From: Bradyrhizobium sp. CCGB01
GTDB lineage: Bacteria; Pseudomonadota; Alphaproteobacteria; Rhizobiales; Xanthobacteraceae
NCBI RefSeq assembly: GCF_024199795.1
Contig: NZ_JANADK010000001.1
Location: forward strand, 7,378,001-7,442,000
Direction of reading: 5' to 3'
Length of the DNA: 64,000 bases
Made by a program: the position numbers and the translations under genes. How positions within the stretch are numbered: position 1 is the stretch's first letter; every line of letters starts with the position of its first letter. A model generated the notes under the pieces. That model was given only the letters and a program-made list of their open reading frames with translations. It did not search any database and was not told the DNA's origin. Below, piece after piece: positions 26,858 to 35,583 of the stretch.

Positions 26858-28357
26858 TTATTGCACGCTCAGCGCCACGAAGCGCAGCTCGCCGTCGGCG
26901 TTGGAGACCAGCAGCAGCACGGACTTCTTGCCGTCCTTCTTGAGCTGGTCGACCCGCTTCTGGATGTCGGCGCCGCTGGAGACGGACTCCTGCGCCACCT
27001 CGACGATGACGTCGCCGGCGGAGAGGCGCTTCTCGGCAGCGTCCGAATTGGCGTCGACATTGGTGACGACCACGCCCTTGACGCTGTCCTTGATCTTGTA
27101 GCGCGTGCGCAAATCCTTGCTGAGCGCCGCAAGATCGAGACCGAGCGCCTTCTGCGTCACCGGCTTCTCGGGCGCGGGCTCGTCGGTCTTCACCGCGGCC
27201 TGCACCTTGTCGGGATCCTGGAGACGGCCAAGCGTGACCTTCTTGGTCTCCTCCTGGCCCTTGCGGATGATGACGACGTCGACTTCCTTGCCGACCGCCG
27301 TGTCGGCGACGACGCGGGAGAGATCCTTGGGGTCCTTGACGTCCTTGCCGTCGAATTTGACGACGACGTCGCCGGGCTCGATGCCGGCGGGCTTGGCCGG
27401 GCCCTTGTCGTCGACGCCGGCGACCAGCGCGCCGCGCGCGGGCTTGATGTTGAGGCTCTCGGCGATCTCGTCGGTGACGCTCTGGATGCGTACGCCCAGC
27501 CAGCCGCGGCGCAGTTCGCCGAACTGGCGGAGCTGGTCGACCACGGCGACAACCGTCTTTGAGGGCACGGCAAAGCCGATGCCGATCGAACCGCCGGAGG
27601 GAGAGATGATCAGCGTGTTGACGCCGATGACGTCGCCATCGAGGTTGAACAGCGGACCGCCGGAATTGCCGCGGTTGATGGAGGCGTCGGTCTGGATATA
27701 GCTGTCATACGGCCCCGAGGAGATGTCGCGGTTCTTGGCCGAGACGATACCGGCCGTCACCGTGCCGCCGAGGCTGAAAGGATTGCCGATCGCGACCACC
27801 CAGTCGCCGAGGCGCAGCTTGTCGGAGTCGCCGAACTTGACGGCGACCAGCGGCTTCGGCGGCTTGAACTTCAGCACGGCAAGGTCGGTCTTCTTGTCGA
27901 CGCCGACCAGCTCGGCCTTGATCTTGGTGCCGTCGTTGAGGATGACGTTGATCTCGTCGGCATCCGCGATGACGTGGTTGTTGGTGACGACGACACCCGC
28001 GGTGTCGATGATGAAGCCGGAGCCGAGCGAGTTGGTCTTGCGCGGCGGGTTGTCGCCACGCTCGCCGCCCTTGCTGCCGCCGCCGGGACCCCTGCGGTTC
28101 TTGAAGAAGTCGTCGAAGAACTCCTCGAAGGGCGAACCGGGCGCCAGTTGCGGCATGGTGTTGCTGCCGCCGCCCTTGGCTTCGACGGTCTGCGAGGTCG
28201 AGATGTTGACGACAGCGTCGATCACCTTCTCGGCGACGTCGGCGATGCCGTCAGGTCCGCGCGCAAAGGCCGGTGTGGCGAACGCGCTGAATGCACTGAC
28301 GGCGAGCGCGGCCAGCCCTAAGCGCAAGCGGGTCGGGGCAATGGTGGCAGCGGTCAT
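26858..28357 (-). CDS. degP: Do-family periplasmic serine protease (DegP/DegQ-like)
   Basis: 499 residues from the ATG at 28357 (GGAGA upstream). Signal peptide to about residue 32, then a trypsin-like domain with catalytic His in TNNHVIAD, Asp in KKTDLAVLK and Ser in INRGNSGGPLFN, followed by two PDZ domains (RGWLGVRIQSV..., and a second ending in LRFVALSVQ). A Gly/Arg-rich insert (NRRGPGGGSKGGERG) follows the N-terminal helix. Degrades misfolded envelope proteins. It is the last gene of the hflK-hflC-DUF2065 run, a common alphaproteobacterial grouping of membrane-proteolysis genes. Confidence 0.95.
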   Translation of the reverse strand: MTAATIAPTRLRLGLAALAVSAFSAFATPAFARGPDGIADVAEKVIDAVVNISTSQTVEAKGGGSNTMPQLAPGSPFEEFFDDFFKNRRGPGGGSKGGERGDNPPRKTNSLGSGFIIDTAGVVVTNNHVIADADEINVILNDGTKIKAELVGVDKKTDLAVLKFKPPKPLVAVKFGDSDKLRLGDWVVAIGNPFSLGGTVTAGIVSAKNRDISSGPYDSYIQTDASINRGNSGGPLFNLDGDVIGVNTLIISPSGGSIGIGFAVPSKTVVAVVDQLRQFGELRRGWLGVRIQSVTDEIAESLNIKPARGALVAGVDDKGPAKPAGIEPGDVVVKFDGKDVKDPKDLSRVVADTAVGKEVDVVIIRKGQEETKKVTLGRLQDPDKVQAAVKTDEPAPEKPVTQKALGLDLAALSKDLRTRYKIKDSVKGVVVTNVDANSDAAEKRLSAGDVIVEVAQESVSSGADIQKRVDQLKKDGKKSVLLLVSNADGELRFVALSVQ

Positions 28358-28514
28358 TGGTATCTCCAGAGAAAAGGATAAGGCGCCAAGGATTCGCCTC
28401 CAAGACTGCGCTCGAACGGGGGGACGGCGCAAGCGCGGAGCTTCACGGGGCTCAAGACCCGGACAATACGGCGAAAACCAGTCTCTCGCCTTCACTTTGG
28501 CGTTGGCGCGATGC

Positions 28515-28721
28515 CTAAATCGGACGGCGCATAACCCAGATCAGGACCAGGCCGGCCACGGCCGAACCGATCCCAACGGCCCGCAGGATATTGTCCGGCG
28601 TGGCGATAGCGCTCTTCATGGCCTTGCGCATCCAGTTGGGACTTGCCGCGAACATCAAGCCTTCCAGCACGAACAGGATGCCTAAGCCGATGAGGAAGTC
28701 GGCGAACGCAATGGACCTCAT
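28515..28721 (-). CDS. DUF2065 small inner-membrane protein
   Basis: 68 residues with two hydrophobic segments (IAFADFLIGLGILFVLEGLMFAA and ILRAVGIGSAVAGLVLIWVM) separated by a basic loop NWMRKAMKSA. Matches the DUF2065/YjeT family that habitually follows hflC. Role unknown; position suggests an accessory to HflKC or FtsH quality control. Confidence 0.88.
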   Translation of the reverse strand: MRSIAFADFLIGLGILFVLEGLMFAASPNWMRKAMKSAIATPDNILRAVGIGSAVAGLVLIWVMRRPI

Positions 28722-28792
28722 CGGATTGGAACCTCCCGTTGTACTGTTCTTGTCTGGACGAAGGGCGGCCAGACCGGCCGCCCTTGTCTAGC

Positions 28793-29689
28793 TTACGGCT
28801 TCGCCGGCGTCGCGGTCGTCGTCTTGCCGGACGGGCTACCAAAATACCGGAAGAAATCCGACTCCGGCCGCAGCAGGAAGCGGGTGTCGTTCGACTTCAG
28901 CCCGTTCTCATAGGCCGTCATCGACCGGTAGAAGGCGAAGAAGTCAGCATCCTTGCCGTAGGCCTCGGCGAACAGGCGGTTGCGCTCGGCATCGCCCGCG
29001 CCGCGGGTCTGATCGGCCTGCGAGTTGGCTTCCGCGATGATCACGGTCGCCTCGCGGTCGGCCTTGGAGCGGATCTCCTGCGCCTTCTGGCCGCCCTGTG
29101 CGCGGAACTCGGCGGCTTCGCGCTCGCGCTCCGTCTTCATCCGCAGGTAGACCGCCTGGCTGTTCTGCTCGGGCAGGTCGGCGCGCCGGATCCGGACGTC
29201 GACGACCTGGATGCCGTAGCCGTCGGCCTCGCGATCGAGCTGGTCGCGGATGCGCAACATCAGCTTCTCGCGGTCGTCACGCACCACGTTGATGAAGGTG
29301 ACCTCGCCGAGCACGCGGCGCAGCGCCGCATTCAGGAGCGTGGTGAGCTGGATGTTGGCGGCCTGGATCGAGCCGACGCTCTGATAGAAGCGCAGCGCGT
29401 CCTTGATGCGGTAGCGCGCGAAGGCGTCGACCACGAGACGCTTCTGGTCGGACGCGATCGCTTCCTGCGACGGGTTCTCCAGATCGAGGATCCGCTTGTC
29501 GATGTTGATCACCGAATTCCACGGCGCCTTGAAGTGCAGGCCGGGCGCGGTGACGACGTCGACGGGGCGGCCGAACTGCAGCACGATGGTCTGCTCGGTC
29601 TGCTGCACCGTGAACAGCGACATGTAGCCGACGATCACGACCAGCAGGAGGGCGAGCAGCGTGACGATACCTGTGACCGGAGACCTCAT
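28793..29689 (-). CDS. hflC: FtsH protease modulator HflC
   Basis: 298 residues: one N-terminal membrane anchor (GIVTLLALLLVVIVGYMSLFTV), an SPFH/band-7 domain with the signature GLHFKAPW and DVRIRRADLPEQNSQAVYLRMKTEREREA, then a coiled coil rich in Ala/Glu/Arg. Forms the HflKC cage around FtsH. Its ATG overlaps the hflK stop (ATGA), so the two subunits are coupled. Confidence 0.95.
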   Translation of the reverse strand: MRSPVTGIVTLLALLLVVIVGYMSLFTVQQTEQTIVLQFGRPVDVVTAPGLHFKAPWNSVINIDKRILDLENPSQEAIASDQKRLVVDAFARYRIKDALRFYQSVGSIQAANIQLTTLLNAALRRVLGEVTFINVVRDDREKLMLRIRDQLDREADGYGIQVVDVRIRRADLPEQNSQAVYLRMKTEREREAAEFRAQGGQKAQEIRSKADREATVIIAEANSQADQTRGAGDAERNRLFAEAYGKDADFFAFYRSMTAYENGLKSNDTRFLLRPESDFFRYFGSPSGKTTTATPAKP

Positions 29690-30822
29690 CGGGTGGCTCC
29701 GCTCGATTGCTGACCGGTGGTAGGCGGCCGCTTGGTGGTCAATTCGTTGAGCGGCAGGAAGGGCACGACGCCCTGGCCCGAGGAGCCGCCGTCATAGACG
29801 AGCTTGTCGGCACCGCCGAGCACGCGCTCCATCGTCTCCAGATAGATCCGTTCACGCGTCACGTCGGGCGCCTTCTTGTATTCCTCGTAAACCTTCAGGA
29901 AGCGCGCGCTCTGGCCCTTGGCCTCGGCGATCGCCTGCTCCCTGTAACCTTCGGCGTCCTGCTGAATCTTGGCCGCACGGCCGCGCGCCTGAGGAACGAC
30001 CTGGTTGGCGTAGGTCTGCGCTTCGTTCTGCAGCTGCTCGAGATTGGCGCGTGCCGCCTGGACGTCGCGGAACGCATCGATCACCTGCGCGGGCGGATCG
30101 ACCTTCTGCATCTGCACCTGCGTGATCTGAATGCCCGCGCCGTAGCTGTCGAGGGTGCGCTGGATCAGTTCCTGCACGCCCTGCTCAGTGACGTTGCGCG
30201 CGCCGGTCAGGATCGGCTGGATCTGCGAGCGGCCGATCACCTCGCGCATCGCGCTCTCGGCGACCGCCTTCACGGTGCCTTCGGGGTTCTGGATATTGAA
30301 GAGGAAGTCGCCGACGCCGTCCGGCTTGATGCGCCAGAGCACGGTGAAGTCGACATCGACGATGTTCTCGTCGCCGGTCAGCATCAGGCTCTCTTCCGGC
30401 ACGTCACGAATGGAACGGCCGCGCCGCGCCGGATCGTCGATCAGCGTCATGCCGATGGAGATGGTGTTGACGCGCAGCGCCTTCGGCAGCAGCACGGTCT
30501 CGATCGGATAGGGCAGGTGATAGTTCAGGCCCGGCTGCACGGTGCGGACATGCTTGCCGAAGCGCAGCACGACGCCGAGCTCTTCGGACTGCACCCGGAA
30601 GAAGCCCGACAGCAGCCAGAACGCGATGATGAGCAGGATGATCAGCGTGATGCCGATACCTGAAAAATAACCGCCCGGCATGATCTGCTGGAGGCGGTCC
30701 TGGCCGCGCCGCAGAAGGTCTTCCAGATCCGGCGGCCTTGGCCCGACCGGTTGCGGGCCGTTGCCCCAAGGTCCCTTCGGACCCGAGCCCCATGGGCCAC
30801 CGCCCTGATTCTTCCACGGCAT
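29686..30822 (-). CDS. hflK: FtsH protease modulator HflK
   Basis: 378 residues from the ATG at 30822 with GAGGAG upstream. Gly/Pro-rich cytosolic tail (WKNQGGGPWGSGPKGPWGNG), membrane segment ISGIGITLIILLIIAFWLLSGFF-like, SPFH domain with GLNYHLPYPIE and coiled coil. The frame reads on upstream to 30864 without a ribosome site. A good promoter stands at 30878-30906. Confidence 0.95.
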   Translation of the reverse strand: MPWKNQGGGPWGSGPKGPWGNGPQPVGPRPPDLEDLLRRGQDRLQQIMPGGYFSGIGITLIILLIIAFWLLSGFFRVQSEELGVVLRFGKHVRTVQPGLNYHLPYPIETVLLPKALRVNTISIGMTLIDDPARRGRSIRDVPEESLMLTGDENIVDVDFTVLWRIKPDGVGDFLFNIQNPEGTVKAVAESAMREVIGRSQIQPILTGARNVTEQGVQELIQRTLDSYGAGIQITQVQMQKVDPPAQVIDAFRDVQAARANLEQLQNEAQTYANQVVPQARGRAAKIQQDAEGYREQAIAEAKGQSARFLKVYEEYKKAPDVTRERIYLETMERVLGGADKLVYDGGSSGQGVVPFLPLNELTTKRPPTTGQQSSGATR

Positions 30823-30877
30823 TCGACGCTCTCCTCGGCAGGGTGGAATTGCCCCCGCCCGCATTGTCCGGTCCGGC

Positions 30878-30906
30878 TTTATAGGGGACAGGCAAGTCCC
30901 TTACAA
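30878..30906 (-). promoter_or_regulatory. sigma70-type promoter for hflK
   Basis: Minus strand TTGTAA (30906-30901), 17-base spacer, TATAAA (30883-30878). Transcription would start about 50 bases before the hflK ATG. Confidence 0.65.
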
Positions 30907-30951
30907 CGCGGCCTGGGCCGCCTTCCGAGCTAAGCTCGGGCACGAAAAAGT

Positions 30952-30965
30952 CAATGTTAACATTG
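30952..30965 (-). terminator. 14-bp palindrome followed by a T-run after folA
   Basis: CAATGTTAACATTG is a perfect palindrome 10 bases past the folA stop; on the minus strand it is followed by ACTTTTT. It may be the folA terminator (weak, AT-rich stem) or an operator for hflK. A second small hairpin, CCGAGC-TTA-GCTCGG, follows at 30925-30939. Confidence 0.5.
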
Positions 30966-30975
30966 GCGAATGCGG

Positions 30976-31485
30976 TTAATGGCCCGCCCGCCGACGATAT
31001 GTCACATAGGAGTAGTCAGCGCTGTCGTTGGGTCCGGCGGGATGACGGATGCGCTCGACCTCATCCCACTCGGCCTTGTCGATGTCGAAATGCGTGTCGC
31101 CTTCGGGGCGCGCATGCACTTCCGTGATTTCGAGGCGATCGGCGCGGTCCAGCCATTGCCGAAAGATCTCGGCGCCGCCGATCACCGCGATCTCGGCGAC
31201 CGAACGCCGCAGGGCATCGCCGCGCGCGACTGCGCATGCATCGGCAGCCGACGTCGTGACGATGGCACCATTGGCGCGATAATCCGCATCGCGCGTGATG
31301 ACGATGTTGGTACGGCCCGGAAGCGCCCGCGGCAGGGATTCGAAGGTCTTGCGGCCCATGATCACGGGCTTGCCGATCGTCAGCGCCTTGAAGCGCGCCA
31401 TGTCGGACTTCAAGCGCCATGGCATCGCGTTGCTCGCGCCGATGACGCCGTTCTCCGCAATCGCGACGACGAAGACGATCTCCAT
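30976..31485 (-). CDS. folA: dihydrofolate reductase
   Basis: 169 residues starting MEIVFVVAIAENGVIGASNAMPWRLKSDMARFKALT (active-site Met-Pro-Trp and Asp region), GKPVIMGRKTFESLP and the cofactor strand IAVIGGAEIFRQWL. Normal DHFR length. The longer in-frame extension is out-of-frame GNAT sequence; the ATG at 31485 overlaps the GNAT stop by one base (TGATG). Downstream of thyA, so the two enzymes of the thymidylate-folate cycle are co-transcribed with a GNAT gene between them. Confidence 0.95.
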   Translation of the reverse strand: MEIVFVVAIAENGVIGASNAMPWRLKSDMARFKALTIGKPVIMGRKTFESLPRALPGRTNIVITRDADYRANGAIVTTSAADACAVARGDALRRSVAEIAVIGGAEIFRQWLDRADRLEITEVHARPEGDTHFDIDKAEWDEVERIRHPAGPNDSADYSYVTYRRRAGH

Positions 31486-31970
31486 CAGGACGCGCTCCCG
31501 GCAAGCCGTGTCAGCGCGGGGCCGGTGACGCGGCACAGCGTCCAGTCGTCCATCATGACGGCGCCGAGCGATTTGTAGAACGCGATCGACGGCGCGTTCC
31601 AGTCGAGCACCGACCATTGCAGGCGCGACCAGCCGTTGTCGACGCACTCCTTCGCGAGGTAGGCCAGCAGCGCCTTGCCGAGGCCCCTGCCCCGATGCGA
31701 CGGCCGCACGAAGAGATCTTCGAGATAGATGCCGTGGCGGCCACTGAAGGTGGAGAAATTCGCAAACCACACCGCAAAGCCGACCGCCTCGCCGTCCCAC
31801 TCGGCGATCGCGCAATGGAGTTGCGGTCGTTCGCCGAACAGCGCTTCCGCAATCATCGCCTCGGTCGCCTCGACCTCGTGCGAGAGCTTTTCGTATTCGG
31901 CGAGCTCCCGGATGAAAGCAAGGACGAGCCCGGCTTCGCCGGCGCGCACGCGGCGGATGTTGAGCGACAT
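31485..31970 (-). CDS. GNAT N-acetyltransferase (SSAT/thialysine-like)
   Basis: 161 residues. Acetyl-CoA binding motif A is DLFVRPSHRGRGLGKALL, with the C-terminal WNAPSIAFYKSLGAV strand. The pattern FIRELAEYEKL near the N-terminus and LEDLFV are features of diamine (spermidine/spermine) or thialysine acetyltransferases. It starts five bases after thyA and overlaps folA, so it is embedded in the thymidylate operon; a role there is not known. Confidence 0.85.
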   Translation of the reverse strand: MSLNIRRVRAGEAGLVLAFIRELAEYEKLSHEVEATEAMIAEALFGERPQLHCAIAEWDGEAVGFAVWFANFSTFSGRHGIYLEDLFVRPSHRGRGLGKALLAYLAKECVDNGWSRLQWSVLDWNAPSIAFYKSLGAVMMDDWTLCRVTGPALTRLAGSAS

Positions 31971-31975
31971 CTGCG

Positions 31976-32770
31976 CTAGACCGCGACTTCCGCCTTGATG
32001 TGCGGATGCGGGTCGTAGCCGACGAGCTCGAAATCCTCGTAGCGGAAGGAGAAAATGTCCTTCACATCGGGATTGATCCGCATCACCGGCAACGCGCGCG
32101 GCGCGCGCGTCAATTGGAGCCGCGCCTGCTCCAGATGGTTGGAATAGAGATGGGTGTCGCCGAGCGAATGCACGAAGTCGCCGGGCTTCAGGCCCGTGAC
32201 CTGCGCCACCATCAGGGTGAGCAGCGCGTAGGAGGCGATGTTGAAGGGCACGCCGAGGAACACGTCGGCCGAGCGCTGATAGAGCTGGCACGACAGTTTG
32301 CCGTTCGCGACATAGAACTGGAACAGCAGGTGGCAGGGCGGCAGCGCCATCTTCTCGACATCGGCCGGATTCCAGGCAGTGACGATCAGCCGGCGCGAAT
32401 CCGGGGTGCGCTTGATCATGTCGATGACGTTGGCGATCTGGTCGATGCTACGCCCGTCGGCCGTAGGCCAGGAGCGCCACTGATGGCCGTAGACCGGCCC
32501 GAGATCGCCGTTGGCGTCGGCCCACTCGTCCCAGATGGTGACACCGTTGTCGCGCAGATATTTGATGTTGGTGTCGCCCTTCAGGAACCAGAGCAGCTCG
32601 TGCACGATCGCCTTGAGCGGCAGCCGCTTCGTGGTCAGCATCGGAAAGCCGGCGGACAGATTGAACCGCATCTGATGGCCAAACACGGACAGCGTGCCGG
32701 TGCCGGTCCGGTCGGTCTTCTCGGCGCCGTCTGAAAGAATCCGCTCGAGCAGGTCATGATACTGGTGCAT
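31976..32770 (-). CDS. thyA: thymidylate synthase
   Basis: 264 residues, the short bacterial form. Conserved [16 protein letters not shown], catalytic Cys in [13 protein letters not shown], and the [18 protein letters not shown] and GDTHLYSNH segments. Methylates dUMP with methylene-tetrahydrofolate, generating dihydrofolate that FolA (two genes on) reduces. Confidence 0.97.
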   Translation of the reverse strand: MHQYHDLLERILSDGAEKTDRTGTGTLSVFGHQMRFNLSAGFPMLTTKRLPLKAIVHELLWFLKGDTNIKYLRDNGVTIWDEWADANGDLGPVYGHQWRSWPTADGRSIDQIANVIDMIKRTPDSRRLIVTAWNPADVEKMALPPCHLLFQFYVANGKLSCQLYQRSADVFLGVPFNIASYALLTLMVAQVTGLKPGDFVHSLGDTHLYSNHLEQARLQLTRAPRALPVMRINPDVKDIFSFRYEDFELVGYDPHPHIKAEVAV

Positions 32771-32940
32771 GTGCCAATGAGCCTTTGGGGAGGCGGCGAA
32801 CTTAACGGCGCCCCCCGCGCTGCGACAGCGGCGATTCGCTATCCTCCCTGATTATACCCGGAAAAGTGAGCGTTCCCGGCACAAACGACAAGGGGCGGAA
32901 CTGACGTCCCGCCGCTCGCCTATCGGCTTGAAAGTGCTGG

Positions 32941-33921
32941 TTAAGTTGCCGGCTTGAGCACCGGGGTCCACTTCGCAATCTCGTTCTTGACCAGGGTCGC
33001 CAGCGCCTCCGGCGTCCGGTCCTTGGGCGCCGGGATGACGCTGCCGAGCTCAAGCAGGCGCTTCTTCACGGTCTCGTCGTCGAGCGCCTTGACGGCGGCG
33101 GCGTTCAGGCTCGCGATGATCGCAGGCGAGGTTCCCTTCGGCGCGAACATCGCATTCCAGGCCTGGGCCTGGAAAGTCGGAAGGCCGGCCTCCGCCGTCG
33201 TCGGCACGTTCGGCAGCGACGGATTGCGCTCGGGCGTTGCGATCGCATAGGCCTTGATGGTGCCGGCATTGATCTGCGGCACGGCATTGACGATCTGGTC
33301 GCACATGTAATCGACCTGGCCGGCCACCAGCGCGTTCATCGCCGGACCCGTGCCGTTGAAGGGCACGCCGACCGGCTTGACGTCGAGGATGGAGTGCAGC
33401 AGCTCGCAAGAGACGTGCGAGACCGAGCCGACGCCGGCATGCGCGGCATTGACCTTCTCCGCGTTGGCCTTCACGTAGGCGACGAACTCCTTGAGGTCCT
33501 TCGGCGGAAAGTCCTTGCGCGCCAGGATCAGGATCGGCGTGCCCGCCAGCAGCGCGACCGGCTCAAAATCCTTTTCCGGGTGGTAGGCGAGCTTCGGGTA
33601 GAGCGGCACGGAGGCGGCATGCGTGCCCATATGCCCGGTGATCAGCGTATAGCCGTCATTGGCCGCGCGCGCGGCACGCGTGGTCGCGGTGGTGCCGCCG
33701 GCGCCGACCACGTTTTCGATGATGATGCTCTGTCCCAGCGTCTGCGCCATATGCCCTGTGACGATGCGCGAGATCACGTCGGTCGGACCACCGGCCGCGA
33801 ACGGCACGATCATGGTGATGCTGCGCGTCGGATAGGTCTGCGCCTCCGCCGGTGCGGCAAAGGCGCACAATGATGCGAACGCCGCGGCGCATGCGCCTGC
33901 AAGTGCGCGAATGGAAGTCAT
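32941..33921 (-). CDS. tctC: tripartite tricarboxylate transporter substrate-binding protein (TctC/Bug family)
   Basis: 326 residues starting at 33921 with GAGGGG upstream. Signal peptide ending in PAEAQ, then YPTRSITMIVPFAAGGPTDVISRIV, the characteristic Bug-protein opening, and DFVPxAL-like and GTGPAMNALVAGQVDYM segments. Binds a carboxylate in the periplasm for TctAB. It follows tctA after a terminator (33945-33972), so it may be made separately and in excess. The longer frame extending over tctA sequence was rejected. Confidence 0.92.
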   Translation of the reverse strand: MTSIRALAGACAAAFASLCAFAAPAEAQTYPTRSITMIVPFAAGGPTDVISRIVTGHMAQTLGQSIIIENVVGAGGTTATTRAARAANDGYTLITGHMGTHAASVPLYPKLAYHPEKDFEPVALLAGTPILILARKDFPPKDLKEFVAYVKANAEKVNAAHAGVGSVSHVSCELLHSILDVKPVGVPFNGTGPAMNALVAGQVDYMCDQIVNAVPQINAGTIKAYAIATPERNPSLPNVPTTAEAGLPTFQAQAWNAMFAPKGTSPAIIASLNAAAVKALDDETVKKRLLELGSVIPAPKDRTPEALATLVKNEIAKWTPVLKPAT

Positions 33922-33944
33922 GTCGATCCCCTCTGACATAAGGC

Positions 33945-33972
33945 AAAATGCCGGCCACAGGGCCGGCATTTT
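33945..33972. terminator. bidirectional intrinsic terminator between tctA and tctC
   Basis: AAAATGCCGGCC and GGCCGGCATTTT form a perfect 12-base-arm hairpin with ACAG loop, with A and T flanks in both directions. It lies between the tctA stop and the tctC start. Confidence 0.85.
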
Positions 33973-34023
33973 CATTTCACCAAGCCGTCGCACAAGTCGA
34001 TTCGACTTCCGAATGCGGCGCGC

Positions 34024-34059
34024 CGACGCAGGGCGCGGCGACGACGCAGGGCGCGGCGC
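34024..34059. repeat. tandem duplication of 18 bp
   Basis: CGACGCAGGGCGCGGCGA is directly followed by a copy differing in the last base. It sits two bases past the tctA stop. A 15-bp palindrome, AAGTCGA-T-TCGACTT, lies at 33994-34008. Confidence 0.8.
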
Positions 34060-34061
34060 GG

Positions 34062-35576
34062 TCAGTTCTCGGATTCGGTGAACACCTCGTCGCGCTTGGC
34101 ACGCAGCACGGGCAGGACCGTGAGGATCAGCAGAAACGCCGCGATCGCCAGCAGCACCGCCGACAACGGACGCGTCAGGAACACGCTCCAGTCGCCGCGC
34201 GAGATCAGAAGCGCACGACGCAGGTTCTCTTCCATCAGCGGTCCGAGCACCATGCCGAGCAGCAGCGGTGCCGGCTCGAAATCGTGCTTGATCAGCCAGT
34301 AGCCGACCAGACCGAAGACGCCCGCGAGGATGACGTCGACCGGCGCGTTGTTCACCGAGTAGATGCCGATCGCGCAGAAGATCACGATCGAGGGGAACAT
34401 CAGCCGGTAAGGCACGCGCAGCAGCCGCACCCAGATTCCGACGAGCGGCAGGTTGATGATGATCAGCATCAGATTGCCAATCCACATCGAGGCGATCATG
34501 CCCCAGACCAGATCCGGCTGCTTCTGCATCACCTGCGGGCCCGGTACGATGCCGTGGATCGTCATCGCGCCGACCATCAGCGCCATCACCGCGTTCGGCG
34601 GGATGCCGAGCGTCAGCAGCGGGATGAAGGAGGTTTGTGCCGCGGCGTTGTTGGCACTTTCCGGCGCCGCCACGCCCTCGATCGCGCCGCGGCCGAACCG
34701 CCTCGGATCCTTCGCGATCTTCTTCTCCAGCGTATAGGCAGCGAAGGACGCGATGACCGCGCCGCCGCCCGGCAGGATGCCGAGGATCGAGCCGAGCACG
34801 GTGCCGCGCAGGATTGGCGGCGTCGAGTCGATCAGATCCTTCTTCGTCGGCATCAGGCCGGTGATCTTCTGCTGCACGAGGTCGCGGTTCATCTCGGCGC
34901 CGGCGTCGAGATTGCGGATGATCTCGGCGAAGCCGAACACACCCATCGCCACCGTCGCAAAGCCGAGACCGTCGGCAAGCTCCGGAATGTTGAAGGCCAT
35001 GCGCGAGGCGCCGGTCTCGATGTCCGAGCCGACCATCGACAGCAGCAGGCCGAACACGATCATCGCGATCGCCTTCAGCACCGAGCCCTTGGCGAGCACC
35101 ACCGCGAAGATCAGGCCGAGCACCATCAGCGAGAAATACTCGGCCGGACCGAACGCCAGCGCGAGTTTCGTGAGCGGCGCGCCGAGGACAGCGATCAAGA
35201 TGGTCGCGACGCAGCCGGCAAAGAACGAGCCGATCGCGGCGATCGCCAGCGCCGGGCCGGCGCGGCCCTGCTTGGCCATCTGGTGGCCGTCGATGGCAGT
35301 GACGACCGATGTCGCCTCACCTGGTATGTTGACCAGGATCGACGTGGTCGAGCCACCATACTGGGCGCCGTAATAGATGCCGGCGAGCATGATCAGCGCG
35401 CCGACCGGCGGCAGGCCGAAAGTGATCGGCAGCAGCATCGCGACCGTTGCGATGGTGCCGATGCCCGGCAACACGCCGACCAGCGTGCCCACGAGGGCGC
35501 CGATCAGGCACATCAGGAGATTGATCGGGGAGAACGCGACGGCGAAGCCGTGAGCGAGGTTGGCAAAAATATCCAT
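34062..35576 (-). CDS. tctA: tripartite tricarboxylate transporter, large membrane subunit TctA
   Basis: 504 residues, about twelve membrane segments. Family signature GVLPGIGTIATVAMLLPITFGLPPVGALIMLAGIYYGAQYGGSTTSILVNIPGE is present (quoted by its ends: GVLPGIG and NIPGE), as is the second half GILPGGGAVIASFAAYTLEKK. The ATG at 35576 follows GAGGG. Secondary transporter for tri- or dicarboxylates driven by ion gradient. Five-codon-scale gap after tctB. Confidence 0.94.
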   Translation of the reverse strand: MDIFANLAHGFAVAFSPINLLMCLIGALVGTLVGVLPGIGTIATVAMLLPITFGLPPVGALIMLAGIYYGAQYGGSTTSILVNIPGEATSVVTAIDGHQMAKQGRAGPALAIAAIGSFFAGCVATILIAVLGAPLTKLALAFGPAEYFSLMVLGLIFAVVLAKGSVLKAIAMIVFGLLLSMVGSDIETGASRMAFNIPELADGLGFATVAMGVFGFAEIIRNLDAGAEMNRDLVQQKITGLMPTKKDLIDSTPPILRGTVLGSILGILPGGGAVIASFAAYTLEKKIAKDPRRFGRGAIEGVAAPESANNAAAQTSFIPLLTLGIPPNAVMALMVGAMTIHGIVPGPQVMQKQPDLVWGMIASMWIGNLMLIIINLPLVGIWVRLLRVPYRLMFPSIVIFCAIGIYSVNNAPVDVILAGVFGLVGYWLIKHDFEPAPLLLGMVLGPLMEENLRRALLISRGDWSVFLTRPLSAVLLAIAAFLLILTVLPVLRAKRDEVFTESEN

Positions 35577-35583
35577 CACGCCC

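Noticed and set aside
30976..31815. 279-codon frame extending folA upstream
   Set aside because: The first ~110 codons lie within the GNAT gene in another phase; DHFR begins at 31485.
31485..32291. 268-codon frame extending the GNAT gene upstream
   Set aside because: The extra residues lie within thyA in another phase; the GNAT domain starts at 31970.
32941..34485. 514-codon frame extending TctC upstream across tctA
   Set aside because: The extension opposes no motif and runs through the tctA coding region and a terminator; a signal peptide begins at 33921.
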